The notes under the pieces: generated by a model | What the model was told of the DNA's origin: nothing | The model's input: only the letters and a program-made list of their open reading frames with translations | Databases searched by the model: none | Position numbers and translations under genes: made by a program | Part shown: one piece after another, positions 12,294-25,100 of the stretch | How the letters are laid out: each line of letters begins with the position of its first letter | How positions within the stretch are numbered: position 1 is the stretch's first letter | Source of the DNA: Udeniomyces pyricola | Taxonomy: Eukaryota; Basidiomycota; Tremellomycetes; Cystofilobasidiales; Mrakiaceae | Assembly (NCBI GenBank): GCA_039545295.1 | Contig: BCIK01000028.1 | Coordinates: 226,760 to 290,759, forward strand | Length of the DNA: 64,000 bases | Reading direction: 5' to 3'

Positions 12294-13626
12294 TCAAACC
12301 CACGTCCACTCCACCCCAATCCTGCCCAGGTCAAGCCCCGCTTCGCCTTGCCCAACGAGAGCCTCAAACAATCCCGTCGTCATGTCAAGGTCCCGCTCAC
12401 CACACGTCGTGCAGCGGTCCTCGACCTGAGCGACAACGGACCCCGTGCCAGGAAGAGTGATGTTGAGGTATTGGTTGCAGATCGGGTTGTCATTGGGATT
12501 AGACGTTGCTCCCCTGCATCGACAACACATGTAGGTACCACGTTCAAATCAGAAGAGGACGTTGGTCAGATGAGACATATGGCGGTAGAAGCCATCAGGA
12601 GAGGACGTCCTCGTGGCAAAGAAGGAAGAGAATCAAAAATTGGATGCGAAGAAAGGCGAGGAGGACGAACGGCCAAGAGTCAAACAGGAGATATGACACA
12701 GCGACGATGTAGTCACTTGCAACGTTGAGGTTTCCACATGCACCCAGCCCGCTGATGTGTTTATAGGCAGACAGGCGGCAGGTGAAAGAAATGAAATTGT
12801 GTCAACAGAGACCAGAAGAATCCAAGCAAAGCGTATAGGGTCAGCAACAGTCTTTACTCCTTCCTTTTCTTTTTCTTCTCAACATTTGGTCAGGTTTTTG
12901 AATCTCGTCTCACGTGTAAAACCATGTGCCGTCTCCCTCGAATGGACCTGCTCCAGCGGGATCGACAGTGGCGGAAGATGTAGAGGCGGTCGTCGTCGCA
13001 GCAGAAGCGGCCGACGCCGTCGTCGTCGGAACGACAACTATGTTTGTAAGAGCTATGGTAGAGGATGGGGCCGATGGGGCAGACGAAGCCATAGTCGTGT
13101 AGACGGTATTAAAATGGGTCGTCGTGATTGTAAGAATGCCATTGTCGGATTCGAGGATGGAGGATGCAGATGTAGATGCAGATGCAGAGGCACCAGCTGA
13201 GCGGGATGCGATGGCCGAAGACGCCGATCCAGATTGTGATGCTGATCCCGTTCCGTTGACCGCGAGCGAGAACACTGGTAAAGAGCTTGAGAGCGTGTTT
13301 GTAGCCGTTGCCGTTGCGTTGAGACTGAGGGAAGAACTACTGACGGCGATCGGGCAGCTAGCCCGTTTTCGCGTCACTTTCCTGCGTCGTGCCGAGGGAC
13401 CGACAGGGGGCGCGCCGAGGAAGGTCGAGGTGGAAAGATCTGGGACTATTCCGTTGACGACAGATGAGGATGACGGTCCGAGACGAACATTGGCGTAACG
13501 GGCGATGAGCTCGGGGGTCGAGGTGCGATAAATGTCTCCCTTAGGGAAGGCGGATGTAAGGAGGGGAAGAAGGAACACGAGGATGGTAACGAGGAAGAAC
13601 GATGGGAATGACTTGATAGAGGGCAT
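12294..13626 (-). CDS. Secreted Ser/Thr-rich protein with C-terminal double-psi beta-barrel (RlpA/expansin-like)
   Basis: Start at 13626 gives a clear signal peptide (MPSIKSFPSFFLVTILVFLL, then PLLTSAFP). A Ser/Thr/Ala-rich stalk of about 200 residues follows. The domain begins at the exon junction DGTWFYTGLGACGNLN, continues with SDYIVAVSYLLFDSWP, then GATSNPNDNPICNQY and VEDRCTTCGERDLDM, and ends GRIGVEWTWV. This is the double-psi beta-barrel fold of RlpA-like, barwin and expansin-related fungal secreted proteins, with conserved cysteine pairs and the D-L-D motif. The second intron uses a GTTCGT donor (exon ends 12671) and ends before 12514. It probably acts in the cell wall or is released; no enzyme activity can be assigned. 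The low-complexity stalk suggests O-mannosylation. Confidence 0.82.
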
Positions 13627-14732
13627 GATGGTAGAAAGTAGCTTATTGTACTAGGCAAGATAATGACAGGGAAGGAGGAGCAAGATGGCACTGTAGATAT
13701 AGATCGATATGTGGGTAGGTAAAAGAGAGACACAAGGGAGGAGGATTGACAGGACAGGAGGTGATATAAAGGAAGGACAAAAACCGTCAAGGTTGTGGGC
13801 ACGCGTAGCGGTGAGGGTGGGGATGTGAGAATCGTCAAGATCCAGAGTAGAGCGAAGGAGGGACCGTCAAGGCCTTGGGCTGGGGAGGAGTAGATGTTAT
13901 GGGGGAAGATGCAGAGGCGGTGGTGATGAAGGATAGAGACAGAGATCCAAGCGCGTCAATCGTGCCTGGAAAAAGGAGAACGAATGAAATCGACACGCGT
14001 AAAGCCGACGACATCATCATAGATATGTCGCGCGCCCTGGGTAGATGTTCAATTCTCCAGAAACGTTTCGAATTCGACCCCTACGCCCGCCCAGCTCTGC
14101 CGCAGAAGATCTGTTCAGCTCGATAGCCGAGACCCTACGACGTGTGTACGCGAGAGCACGCTTTGTAACTCATGATCATGCAGGAGATTACCCACCGCAA
14201 ACTGCCCGCCCGGCCGACGCCCATCAATTAATGCTTGACTGCATCCTTGCAGTACTCTTAATTTCCATCCAATCACCACCCCATCATCATCAGTTGCGGT
14301 TGATCGATCGACAGGTCGGGGCGTTGTACATACGCTCGAATGATCTTGTCACATGTTCATGTCGACGACGCTGGGCAATCGACAGTACTTAGTGATAGTT
14401 GATCGTGACCAGCTGGCCTTTTCTAATTAAAAATATATACTAACCTACGGCGAACTTGATTTTCTACTATACCGGTCATACGCATGTATATATAGGCTGG
14501 GGAGTTGGAAGGGCAATACGATTATACCACAGATAAGATGTACGGGTGCTACGTATGCTGACGTATCACGGCTGCGATATATTATTATACACGGCGGATC
14601 ACGTAACAAGCTGCGATACTACCCGGAGCGCCCGGACTTTTGCGAGGCAGGCCGGAAATGACACCATCAACCTTCATCAACTTGCCATTGACATCCATCC
14701 AGCTTTCCTCCGAGCCATCATCACCTTTGACC
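13627..14732. promoter_or_regulatory. Divergent promoter region, DPBB gene / acireductone dioxygenase
   Basis: About 1.1 kb between divergent starts. The half next to the dioxygenase is AT-rich and has a TATA-like TATATATAG at about 14487, roughly 240 bases before the ATG. No coding exon is supported. Confidence 0.45.
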
Positions 14733-15978
14733 ATGCGTGCCTACTACTACGACAACATCGAGTCAGCGTTTTCTCAGGCACCGACTTCATCTTCACCTGA
14801 TGACCTCCTTGGCTGACAAGTCCCACCTTCAACTCCCTCACCCCTTCCTTCAGCTCCGACCAGCGATTGCCGCACGATTCGGGAGAGGACGTCACGCCTG
14901 AGCGACTCAAGGAGCTTGGCCTCGTCTATTACTCCATTCCGATCGAGGGAAGATCCGAGGCCGAGTGGACTGCCGACGTCGGTGCGTTTTTGCCCTCTTG
15001 TTCATCATAACCTGCCAGGAAGATCAACGTAGCCCGTACATCCTTTCTGGGCGTCTTTTTCCCTTTCGCTCACCTCCGCATATCACTCTCTGGGCTATCC
15101 TCTCCTGTACACACAGACGCCGTTGCCGAGGAGCGTGAGTACAAGAACAGGGACACCATCAACGTCTCTAAGGAGGGACTCGGTGATGCCTACGAGACTA
15201 AGATCAAGGTCAGTGGTCCGTCTTACTCCCAACCTCATTCGTATTTGTCAGCAATCGCTCACGCAGTTCTTTTTCCGCGCATGCTAAATGTTTCTGCTTC
15301 TTCTCCTTGATTGCTCGCCTGCCTGTACTTGCTCATTCATGATATTCAGGGGTTCTTCCACGAGCACCTTCATGAGGATGAAGAGATCCGATACATCATG
15401 GATGGCTCAGGTGCGATTTCGTAGTCATCCCACTTGGCTGGTTCCTTCGGCTGGCCTTGTCCATCCGATGCCAAAGACATGTACCTCGACTCACGCAAAC
15501 CCCCGATTTTGTTTCCCCGCCTCGATACTCAACCTCTCAGGCTTCTTCGACGTTAAAACTCCCCCGGGCGAGGGAGATGAGCGATGGATCCGAGTTGCTA
15601 TGGAAAAGGGTGATCTGCTTGTCCTTCCTGCCGGAGTGAGTCGGGTCTTCCTCTTGGTCTCCCTCTCTTTATTTTTTGTTACGGATTCTGCCATCATCTC
15701 ACTCCTGACATGCGATCGGCTTTCTTACTCCGCGCAATGGATAGATTTATCACCGATTCACTCTGGACGAACGCAACATGATCAAGGCTCTCAGGCTCTT
15801 CAAGGAGGAGCCCAAATGGACGCCTCTCAACCGAAGCGAGGAGGTCAGTCACATCTCTGTTTTTCTCCATGGGATCACGTTCAATCTGATGACTTATTCT
15901 CTTTCTTCTATAATTATCGTTGCTCAGGTCGATACCAATCCGTACCGACAGGATTACCTGAAGAGTATTCGAGCCTAA
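14733..15978 (+). CDS. ADI1: Acireductone dioxygenase (1,2-dihydroxy-3-keto-5-methylthiopentene dioxygenase)
   Basis: Cupin enzyme of the methionine salvage pathway that oxidises acireductone to the 2-keto acid precursor of methionine plus formate (Fe form). Seven exons were traced: 14733-14761, 14854-14981, 15117-15208, 15350-15410, 15541-15635, 15745-15843 and 15928-15978, giving 184 residues, normal for the family. The start MRAYYYDN followed by DQRLPHDSG is the family N-terminus. Metal ligands are visible in [15 protein letters not shown] (HxH and Glu) with the later His in [27 protein letters not shown] is also typical. It is probably cytosolic or nuclear. All junctions keep frame, so the gene looks intact. 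Confidence 0.95.
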
Positions 15979-16422
15979 AAATAATTATCCCAATCGACCC
16001 TATTCCGACCCATCTCTCATTCCGATCTATTTTCATGATATTGACGCCTCTTATGCCTCTGGCATCCAAGTGGAAGCCGAATGCTTCGGCATGAATTCAA
16101 GCTGGGAAGCGACACCTCTGATATGGAAGGAAGCTGCGTGGTATGACAAGGGGCTGAGGTTGTTGCAATTGGGACTGAGGCAAGCGCTCCTGCGCCTCGG
16201 ATCGGCTGTCTTTCCACATTTGTGGCATCAACGCGTTCTCGTTGGGGGCGATCTGACTGACCTCCTTCACTAGTGCCACGGCGGCCGTGACTAACAAGCC
16301 ACTTCACTTCTGCTCCAAAAAGCAGCACTGTCGCTCACTCGTCTTACTCCCTCACCCCACCATCTCAACCCATCTTTTCATCTTACTTCCCTCCTCTTCC
16401 TCACTGTGCACCTAATCCGGTC
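15979..16422. other. Spacer between ADI1 and the sugar transporter
   Basis: 444 bases between two plus-strand genes. The last 130 bases are C/T-rich, like a fungal 5' leader, and no exon was seen. Confidence 0.5.
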
Positions 16423-19400
16423 ATGACTTCACCTTCACCTGATTCTACAGATATATCGCTTGATCCGCCGGTCGTCCCTACCACTGATCCTGTCGACTCC
16501 ACCATTAGTCTCCCAGCAACCTCACCCTCCGCCACCTCTCCGTCGGCGATATCGTACCTCGAGCTGCCATCTAAACGAGCCTCGTTCCAATCCGACTCGA
16601 CCCTTATCGGGCTTGCGGCTCTGAAAGATGCTGACAAGGAGCTTAAGCAGGTAGACACACTTGATCTCGGTCGAGCGGATGGTGTATCCACGCATGGCTC
16701 AATTGTGTCAAATAGCACGCTCACACGGCAGATGTAAGATACCTCTCAAACTGTCTTCCTCCTCGTCTCTCGGCACTCTGCACTGAGCTGATCTTCTTGG
16801 TGGCTCATCTCTGCGTAGCGCTCGAGCAAACCAGGCCGAAGTTCGGACCGATCCGAGATGGGGGCGTTTCGTTCCGGGAGGTTACAACAAAGATTACCAA
16901 GTACCTTTCAAGGGCAAATCGATGATGGTCTCAGTTCAACTTATTTCCGGCCTTGCTATTGTAAGCGTGATGCTTCTTGATTGACCTACTGAAGGAATAA
17001 CATTGTCGATGATGGGGCTAATCACACCTCGACCCTTTCCACGAAACAACAGCTTTTCTATGGTGTGAGTACGGAACGACTGGACGTAATATATCAATAT
17101 CGGGCTTCTGCATAAAGCTTACGTTTTGATTTCGGGGATTGCATTGCAAACTTCAGTACGACCAGGGATGCATGTCGGTGAGTCCTGTCTCGAGCCTCAT
17201 CATCCATGTGATCGAACGTCAACTGACGCGATCTCCACTCTCCACCTTCCCCCCCCCCCCCCCCGTCCATTCAGCTCGTCAACACCAATGAGAACTACCT
17301 ACGCCTCATGGGTCTTTACTCCGCCAATCAAACTCAGCGCGAAGCCGCGGCAATCGGAGGCATCGTTGCCGTTTACTATGGCACGACGCTCATTGGTGGT
17401 ATGATTTCGGGCTGGATGGGTGACAAGATTGGTCGGGTGAAAACTATCGAGCTCGCATGTATCGTCGCCCTCATTGGAGCCGCATTCCAGGCTAGCGCAC
17501 AGAACATAGGATGGATGATGGCGGGTCGGATGGTGACCGGACTCGGAACGGGGGCACTTAAGTACGTATATCGCTGACGACAAGTACAAGCACTGTCTCA
17601 CTATCCAGTGACATCTCAGCTGAGGAGTTGTGCTTGATCTTGCAGTGCCATCGTTCCGGTTCTGTCTTCCGAGCTGTCAAGTCATGATGCCCGTGGTGGT
17701 GAGTCGTAGACATACACCGCATATTTGGATCTGTCCAGGGACGAGACTGACTCGCTGCGCCTACTCTCTACAAAAGCCATCCTTGGAATGGAATTCGCGC
17801 TCAACATCCTGGTTTGCAGTCTCTTCATCACCTTGACAAATCGCGCTCTCAGGGTGTATGCTGATCAACGTGTCTCTCTTCTTGCAGGGTCTTGCTATCG
17901 CATATTGGCTTGTACGTTGGCATGACCTTCTCATTTGTCTACGCATGAGAAATGTGCGACTGTTCTAATGACTGCCTTCTTCCGTTCATGAACACTTTGT
18001 AGGAGTTTGGTCTGCTTTGGGCGAGTGATCGGTCGCCAATGTTCCAGTGGAGGTTCCCTATCGCGCTCCAAACTGTGCCGCTTCTGATTCTGGCTGCATT
18101 ATTCTCGTTTTTCCGTGAGGCATCTGAACTGTCCGATCCTGACTTGAGGTGTTATCTTTGACTAACGTTCATGCCCTGGCGTCTTGGGATTGTTTAGCCG
18201 AGAGTCCGCGTTGGCTCGCCAAGGTCGGCAGGATTGACGAGTCAGTCCCTTCCCTTCGAATCTTAAGGAGAACACTTGCACAATCTTGTGTGATCACCTT
18301 GTGGAATCAATCCAATCTCAACTCAGACTGACTTGTCATTTCTTTCCAGAGCGCATCATGTTCTCTCTGTTTGTCGGACCGAGACCGGTGATCGTCAAGA
18401 CCCTCATGTCCTAGCCGAGCTCGATGATGTGAGTTCGCATGGCCTCGTTTAGATTAAACTTCATCCCACTGTAACTCACACCTTGAAACCTTGTAGATTC
18501 TAACTGTTGTTGGGGAAGAGAAAGCAAACTCGCATTTTAGCTCGTACTGGGCCTTACTCTTTGGTTCCAAAGATCCGTACCACCTTCGTCGTCGGTCATG
18601 GCTCGTGATCGGTCTGCAGATCATGCAGGAAGGCACAGGTATTGGAGTTATCACTGTGAGCACCCTGCTTATCTGCCTGCTCAAACTGGTAACTGGAATT
18701 TCGAGCCCACCTGTTGTCTGACAGGCTAAATGAACCCATTCTCCTTTTTGCCAATCTTAAGGTCTTCGCCCCCACCGTTTTCCGTCAGGCTGGTTACTCT
18801 GCATACAAAGCTGATTTCCTCAGCGGTTTGAACAACACGCTGTATATCGTGGCGACGCTCACCTCTGTCTTTACCTTGGACCGTTTTGGTCGAAGGAAAA
18901 TGCTCTACATTGGCGCGGTAGCGATGGTTTGTTCATCACATCTGTTTATCGTTCTTACCACATGAGCATCCATCTGTTCGTCTCGTCTTTGCTAAATCGT
19001 ACGTGTTGCATGATCCTTGCCTCAGGGTGTTTGTCTTGTCATCTCTGGTGTTGCTTCTCGGTTCGTTCTTCACACGGATGGCGTCGCACGTGAACGATGG
19101 GGTGCAGTGGTTGCGACGTTTGTCTTTATCTACACGTCGACCTTTGGTGCTGGATGGCTTGTCATTCCTTGGGTATGTAATCTCTTCGCATATCAAGATA
19201 CGAGAACGTACATATGACTTTGCGTCTGATATTGCTTGTTTGTGTTCTTTTCTTCATCCTAGCTTTACCCGACTGAGATCTTCCCAGGATTCATCCGAGC
19301 CAAAGGTGGTGCGATCTCGGTCCTAGGATGGTCTGCAGGAAACGGCGTGGTGACCTGTGTGACGCGTAAGAAGAACATTCTGTACTGCCCTTGGTATTGG

Positions 19401-19894
19401 GATGATCAGATCTGACTCGATTTGTTACTTCCTTTATAAAAATCTTCATCTCTTGACATTGGCTCTTCCAGCTTTCCTCTTGTAAGTCTCGCAGATCTGT
19501 CGCCTTCCTTGCTTGTGCTTGCTGAGCCGCGACTGAATATTTCCTCGGTCGTCATTGGCATTTACAGCAAAGCCATCGGCTTCTGGACGTTCATCCTTTT
19601 CGCTCTTCTCAACTTCCTCACTCTTCCTGTCATTTACTTCCTGTCAGTATTCCAGCCCTTGCTGTCGTTCATCGTATTTCGGGATAAAGTGACTCATGTC
19701 TCTCATTGACTTGACATGACAGATACCCCGAGACGTCTGGTCGAACACTCGAATCGATGGATATTCTGTTTGCCTCGGAGTCGGTGTGGGTTCACCATCA
19801 GCAGCGGGACCTCGCCGCCAACTCCGAGACGGCCGCTGTCGTTGGTGCGACGGCACTTGCTGTGTCAGCATCAAAACAGAAGGGTGGGGTATGA
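16423..19894 (+). CDS. MFS sugar transporter (12-TM hexose/polyol family), microexon-rich
   Basis: Plasma-membrane sugar porter of the MFS sugar transporter family. A hydrophilic N-terminal tail of about 130 residues (STLTRQIARANQ junction) precedes the first helix. Family signatures are LFYGYDQGCMS, GDKIGRVKTIE, PESPRWLAKVGR, DRFGRRKML and YPETSGRTLESMD. It has about 15 exons, several extremely small: 17053-17064 (12 bases, LFYG), 17157-17177 (21 bases), 17888-17911 (24 bases) and 19472-19481 (10 bases). One intron ends in a 16-C run. The last exon codes YPETSGRTLE and stops at 19892-19894. Substrate cannot be told; hexose, pentose or inositol-like sugars are all possible. Transport is probably proton-coupled, as is usual for fungal members. 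Confidence 0.88.
17249..17264. repeat. Poly-C tract, 16 bases, intronic
   Basis: Sixteen C just before the acceptor that ends at 17274 in the sugar-transporter gene. It replaces the usual T-rich polypyrimidine tract. Confidence 0.9.
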
Positions 19895-20470
19895 GTGTGG
19901 CGTATGAGGAAGGTACGAGGTGGAACAGAAGGGTGGATCCAAGGTGAAAGACCATGTAACGAAGTTTGTTCTCTCTCATTTTCTTATGATTTCAGCTTAA
20001 TTGTACACGTACTCTCCGGATCTCCCCTCTGCAATCGCAGTCTATCTCCAAGTTTTTGCTTCTCTTGTCTGTATTTGACGCCGCTTGCAGGACATATAGT
20101 ATGATCGTAACGATAAGACTTAGTTTTATCAAGAGAAACGATATGCGTCGGCCACAGCTTAATTCTAAACTAGCGAGATGGGTGATGATCGTGATGCATA
20201 TACATGGGCTGATGATTCATGCGCGAGCTGGGTGTAAAAGGGAATCGGATGTGAGGAATGACTGGGTGAATCATGCGGGATGACGCGATGACGTAATCAG
20301 AAGCAGCCAGCCCAAACGGACTTTGCGCCTTGTCATCATTAGCATCATCATGAGGGAATCCATTCTCGCCCGCTGTGTTGTAATCCTACCACCTGCCTCC
20401 TTACCCCGAACCAATATCAGCCATCATCCCATCCATCATCCCTTCTCATCCCTCAACTAAACCACCAACC
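19895..20470. other. Spacer between sugar transporter and small membrane protein gene
   Basis: 576 bases between plus-strand genes. The last 120 bases before the ATG are C/A-rich (repeated CATCATCCC), typical of a leader. Nothing coding was seen. Confidence 0.5.
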
Positions 20471-21704
20471 ATGTCCTCCAACGCCAACGCTACCCGACAC
20501 CGTACCACCGCTACCGACTCCCAGGGCGTCGACCGCTCCAAGCCCGCCGACAAGCCCCAAGGCAAGGCCATCAAGAACCAGTCCGTCACCAGCTGTACGT
20601 CTTTCCCTCAACTTGCTCCTGCCCTTGCTTCCGGCCTAAGGTTGCTTTGGGTCTGGGTCACCAGAGAAACTCCCGATGATCAATCTGGCCAGACCTCCGG
20701 TCCAGCGTGTGATGAGTGCCATGCGTTGTGACACACGGAGAGCTCATCAATCGCTGACAGCACACGCTTTTTCCCTACTACTTCGTTCTCGCGCCCGCCT
20801 CCATCTTGGCAACCACAATTCTCTGCTGCCGCTGGTTTACATCCACCTATCTCTTCATCTACAGTTACCAACAAACTCATCCTCGGTATCACCGCCATCT
20901 TTGCTATCTACTTCTGGTAAGCGTGTCTTCCTTCCTCTCAAAACTTGCATGCCGGGTCACGGTCCATCTCGGCCCATCTCTGCTTCGCTCCTCTGTAGGA
21001 TCGTGTGCAGCTTTACTGATCCCCTGACGTGTCCTTTCGCTTGCCTATTTGTAACATATAGGCATCTGTCTAACAAGGCTGCGGCTGGCGGAGGATGGTG
21101 GAACTTGTTGACTGGCCAGCTCACGACCAACACCCCGTCGAATCCTGCCGTTGTACGTATTTCCTTTCTTTTCCCCCTCATCTCGTCCTTCCTAATCTTT
21201 CTTACTCTCCTTCCTTGGTAAGTCACTAACTGAGGTTGGTTTACTCCATTGTCTTGTTGCATGCTCCAGGCCCACGCTGCCGCTTCTGCTTCGTCCCTCT
21301 CGGCCGCTTCGGCGGCTCACCCGACTGGCCAGACCCCCGCCAACGCTGCTGCCCCAGCGTCGGTTGAGATCCAGATCCTCCAGCTCGCTAACTCTCTTGG
21401 TGTCAAGTATGTCAATTTTTTATTTTTTTATTTTTGCTCTCTCTTTCTCTTGGTTCTACAGTCATCTATCCTTGACTCCATTTTTGAGTTTGTCGTTGAT
21501 CATGTCCCGTTTGGTTTGCTTCGTCTTTGTTTCAGGCCCAGGCAGCTCACCGAGGCCATCGCTCCTCTGCTCTCGCCCGGACTTGCGTCGCCCTCGGACC
21601 CTGCCCTTAACGCCGAGGAGGAAGTTCACGATGAGACCACTGTTGGAGGTGTTGCTAGTGTGCTTGGTGGCGTGGGCACCATCCTCGAGACTTTTGCCGA
21701 TTAG
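20471..21704 (+). CDS. Small single-pass membrane protein of unknown function
   Basis: I do not recognise this family. It has about five exons and about 185 residues. The N-terminus is hydrophilic and basic (ATRHRTTATDSQGVDRSKPA). A splice then joins it to one hydrophobic helix, SFTNKLILGITAIFAIYFWH. After the helix come a Gly/Trp patch (AAAGGGWWNLLTGQL), an Ala/Ser/Pro-rich segment and a conserved-looking helix VEIQILQLANSLGVKPRQLT, with an acidic C-terminus ending GGVGTILETFAD. Consistent frame across all junctions and clear CT-rich acceptors support a real gene. Topology could be N-in with a C-terminal lumenal or cytosolic domain; location is unknown. Confidence 0.75.
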
Positions 21705-22134
21705 AATCAGCATAGCTTGGGAGGAGGAGGAGAGGATCTGAAGAGGAGAGATGGGACGAGCAAGCGAGTGAAGTGATCGATTAGCATTGAGGAAGATTTG
21801 TGTTATATAAAAGCTGAAGTGACTATGTATGCTATCGTTTGCGACTTGATGTTGAATGATATGATGGAGCTGCAGCTGCCAACGCACAGATTACTGCCTG
21901 TGATTGAAACTCGGAGAGTGATGAGCGCGTAAGCTCCGGTAGCCATGTCAGTCGTATCAATTAGTAACTCACTAATCACTCATCGCGTCATGATCCATGA
22001 CGATCCATGAGGCATGTGATACATAACATGACCCTTCCCGCGACCACCTCGTAGCGACCCTTCACCAGCCTCACTCCCGTCACGGTTCATAATTCAACCT
22101 CGACCATATATCGTCTCGCATCTCCTCTCACTTG
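21705..22134. other. Spacer between small membrane protein gene and TBC gene
   Basis: 430 bases. An imperfect inverted pair (GAGTGATGAGCGCG near 21915 and CACTCATCGCGTCAT near 21976) and direct repeats of CATGA/GATCCATGA near 21990-22010 lie about 140 bases before the TBC start. No coding exon was seen. Confidence 0.4.
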
Positions 22135-25100
22135 ATGGCCACCTTACCGACGCTGACGTCAGCCAATGCAAGCGAATTCCAGCTTTCTTTACCGACTACC
22201 CGCTATGATCTCATCCTAGACGCTCTTGCCGCCGCCGATCTCGATACATTACGAACGTATGCAGCTCAGCCTGGCGGTCTCATCTGCGATGATATTAGAC
22301 GATCTGTATGGTAAATTCAACTGGCCTCTCACTCGAGCCATTTCCCAAAGGCTAGCTCCATCGCGTGCTTGCCAAGCTGGCAAGTCATCTCCAACCACAA
22401 CTTGCTGACGACTCATAACCTCCTACCCATCACCTCTCTTCAAATATCCCCCCAACTCTGCCAATTTTGTCCCCCTACGCAGGTCATTCTTTCTCGGTCA
22501 TGACCTCAACATCAACCTTCGGGACAGTAGGCGCAGCAGCCTCGGACCCGGTCGCCATACCAATGGCATCGATCCTCGAGCGCCCCCTCTGCCGCAGCAC
22601 CTCCGGGCCACATCGTCTCGCTCATCTTCTTCCTACCCGACTCGCCCAACGACACCAACGCCCAGCTCCCCATGGAGTCATTCTGTGTCCGAGTCAGAAC
22701 CTTCGCTACTGCTTGACACATTTGAATGTTCCACCTCGTCCATCTCTCAATCCTGGATTCGACCTTCTCCCTCCAATCATTCCTCTAGCTCGGCTTTGGA
22801 CTCGCAGGACACGTCTCCCTCTCCCGCTCTCGTTGACAGCGAGGCGGCAATGGATCAGTCTTGGATAAAACCTCTTGCGCCTTCTCAAATTCCACCGACG
22901 ACGGGCCTAGGTTCTTCCATCATCAGCGAAGCCAGTGGATCATCGCTTCCCACCACATCCCCTGCTTCTACGGCGTCAACACATCCAACCTCGGTTTCGC
23001 TCGACTCCTCTTCGGCGTCAATCGATTCATCACAAGGCGACCTAACGGATCGAAAAGAGTCATCTCCACTCCTCACCGCTTGTGAAAGGATGGCCCTACC
23101 CATCTCAGATACTGAACATGTTGCAACAGGAATGGCAACCTCTATTTTTGACGATCTCGTGTCCTCGACCACAAGTTTGGGCCCAGAGACAACCACTAGC
23201 GGTGGTGAGATGAGGCACCAGCCAGTTCGGAATCGGGACAGCTCTCGTAAAGATGGTCATTCAGATACTCTTATCCCCGCGCCGAGCCTGAACGACCTCA
23301 CGCCAGACGCATCGATGATGCACAATTCATCGTCTACTTCTCTTTCAACACCACCGCCTGCTTCTACATCGCCACAAGACATAGTATATCAGCCAACCAA
23401 GATAGATCAACCGTCCAGCACGTCTTCTCAACCTTCTTCTACCCCGCCTCGTCCTTCCACACCTTTTTCTCGTTACCTCTTGGATCGTGCTCCTCATCCA
23501 GATGAATCCCAGATACACCTCGACACCAATCGTGCCTTTGTTTCTTACCCAACTCCTCTGCGACCTGTGGAGCGCGACGCACTCAAGCGCGTGCTGGACG
23601 AGCTTATCGTCGGATTTTTTCGAGGGAAACGAGGACGAAGCTTTGGATACTTCCAAGGATTCCACGATATCGCCACGGTGGTGCTGTTGACATTTTTCTC
23701 GGTCGAGGCGCTGTTAGAGGGTATTGAGGGTGCTAGGATTCGACGAAGAACGTCCGGACCAGTCCCAGCGTCAGCCAAGATGGACCCGGACGAGGCCATG
23801 AGCGAGGAGGAAACCGAAGTTCGGGCGGAAGAGTGTATGGCATGCTTGGAGAGACTAAGTTGCTTTAGGATCAGGGACGGAATGGGCAAAGGTCTTGAAC
23901 CTGTCATGGGCAATCTACGGTATGTCGTTGTCGAATGACTTTCTCGTTGTTCTCTAGGCTTCATCACTTGGGATAAGTGGCTGATGCGAATCTACCTTGA
24001 ATCGTGTTTCCTACTGTAGATTGATGAAACGTATTCTCCGGGCGCTTGATCCAGACCTTGCTCGGCTTGTCAATCAGTTGCGTCATCCCGCTTTTTCTTC
24101 TTCTCGATAACTCTCGCAAGCCAAACTCTGTTGTGTCTTCTGAGGCGTGATTTTTATTATTATCGGAACTGGATAATCTCCTCTCCATCAATTGTTTGGA
24201 ATCGAACAGAACTACTCCGTTGCCTTTCTTTGCGCTTTCTCAACTTCTCACCTTGTTCGCCCACGACGTCGATTCGCTAGCGACGATCCAGCTCATCTTT
24301 GACTTCCTCCTGAGCTGGAACCCCGTCATGGTTGTGTACCTTGGCGTCGCAGTAAGTTGGGTTCACCTGTTTGGAAACTGCCCATCGTAGATCCACAAAA
24401 CTTTCTCGGAAAGAAGGGGATCAACAACAACAACAACAATAATAATAAAAAAAACAGGATGATGAACGACTTATGACAAATACTAACCACACACTTCATC
24501 ATGTATTTCTTTGTTTCCTCCTCTGTTCCATAAACTTTTTTTTACCAGCTTATTGACTCGAAACGGTCTCTCTTGTTGTCTCTCGCACCGACTCTGGCTT
24601 CGGATCCTGGGATTCTCCATTCATTTCTCTCTCGACTCCCACCTCTCATTCCTCACGAATCTCCTTCCACCTCACCCGACCCTCACTCTTCTCATCTGAC
24701 TACGCCTTCCACCGCCACCGTTCCTCCAGCTTCTTCTGATCCGATGGGTTTCCACGACGGCTACGACGATGAGATTCCAGCGTTATCTCCGCTTGCCCTT
24801 CCGACGCTGTTTGCTCGAACGCTCGAGATTTACACTCGGTTCCCACCCGATTGCGATGCCGTCCGCGCAAGTGACATCATGGGCGCGCGATCGTGTGTGT
24901 TTACGTACGAGGAGGAAAGGAAAGGTGGAGGGCTGGTGGGTGGAGGAAAGTCTAGGGATGGGAAAGATGGAGAAGGGGATGTGGAAGAAAAAGTAGGGAG
25001 GAGAGGGGAAGGAGATGAAGATAGGGCGTTTAGGGAGGCAGCGGAGATTGTCGGGAGGGTCGAGTGGATGGTCAACTTGGAGTTTGTGGAGGATGAAGAC

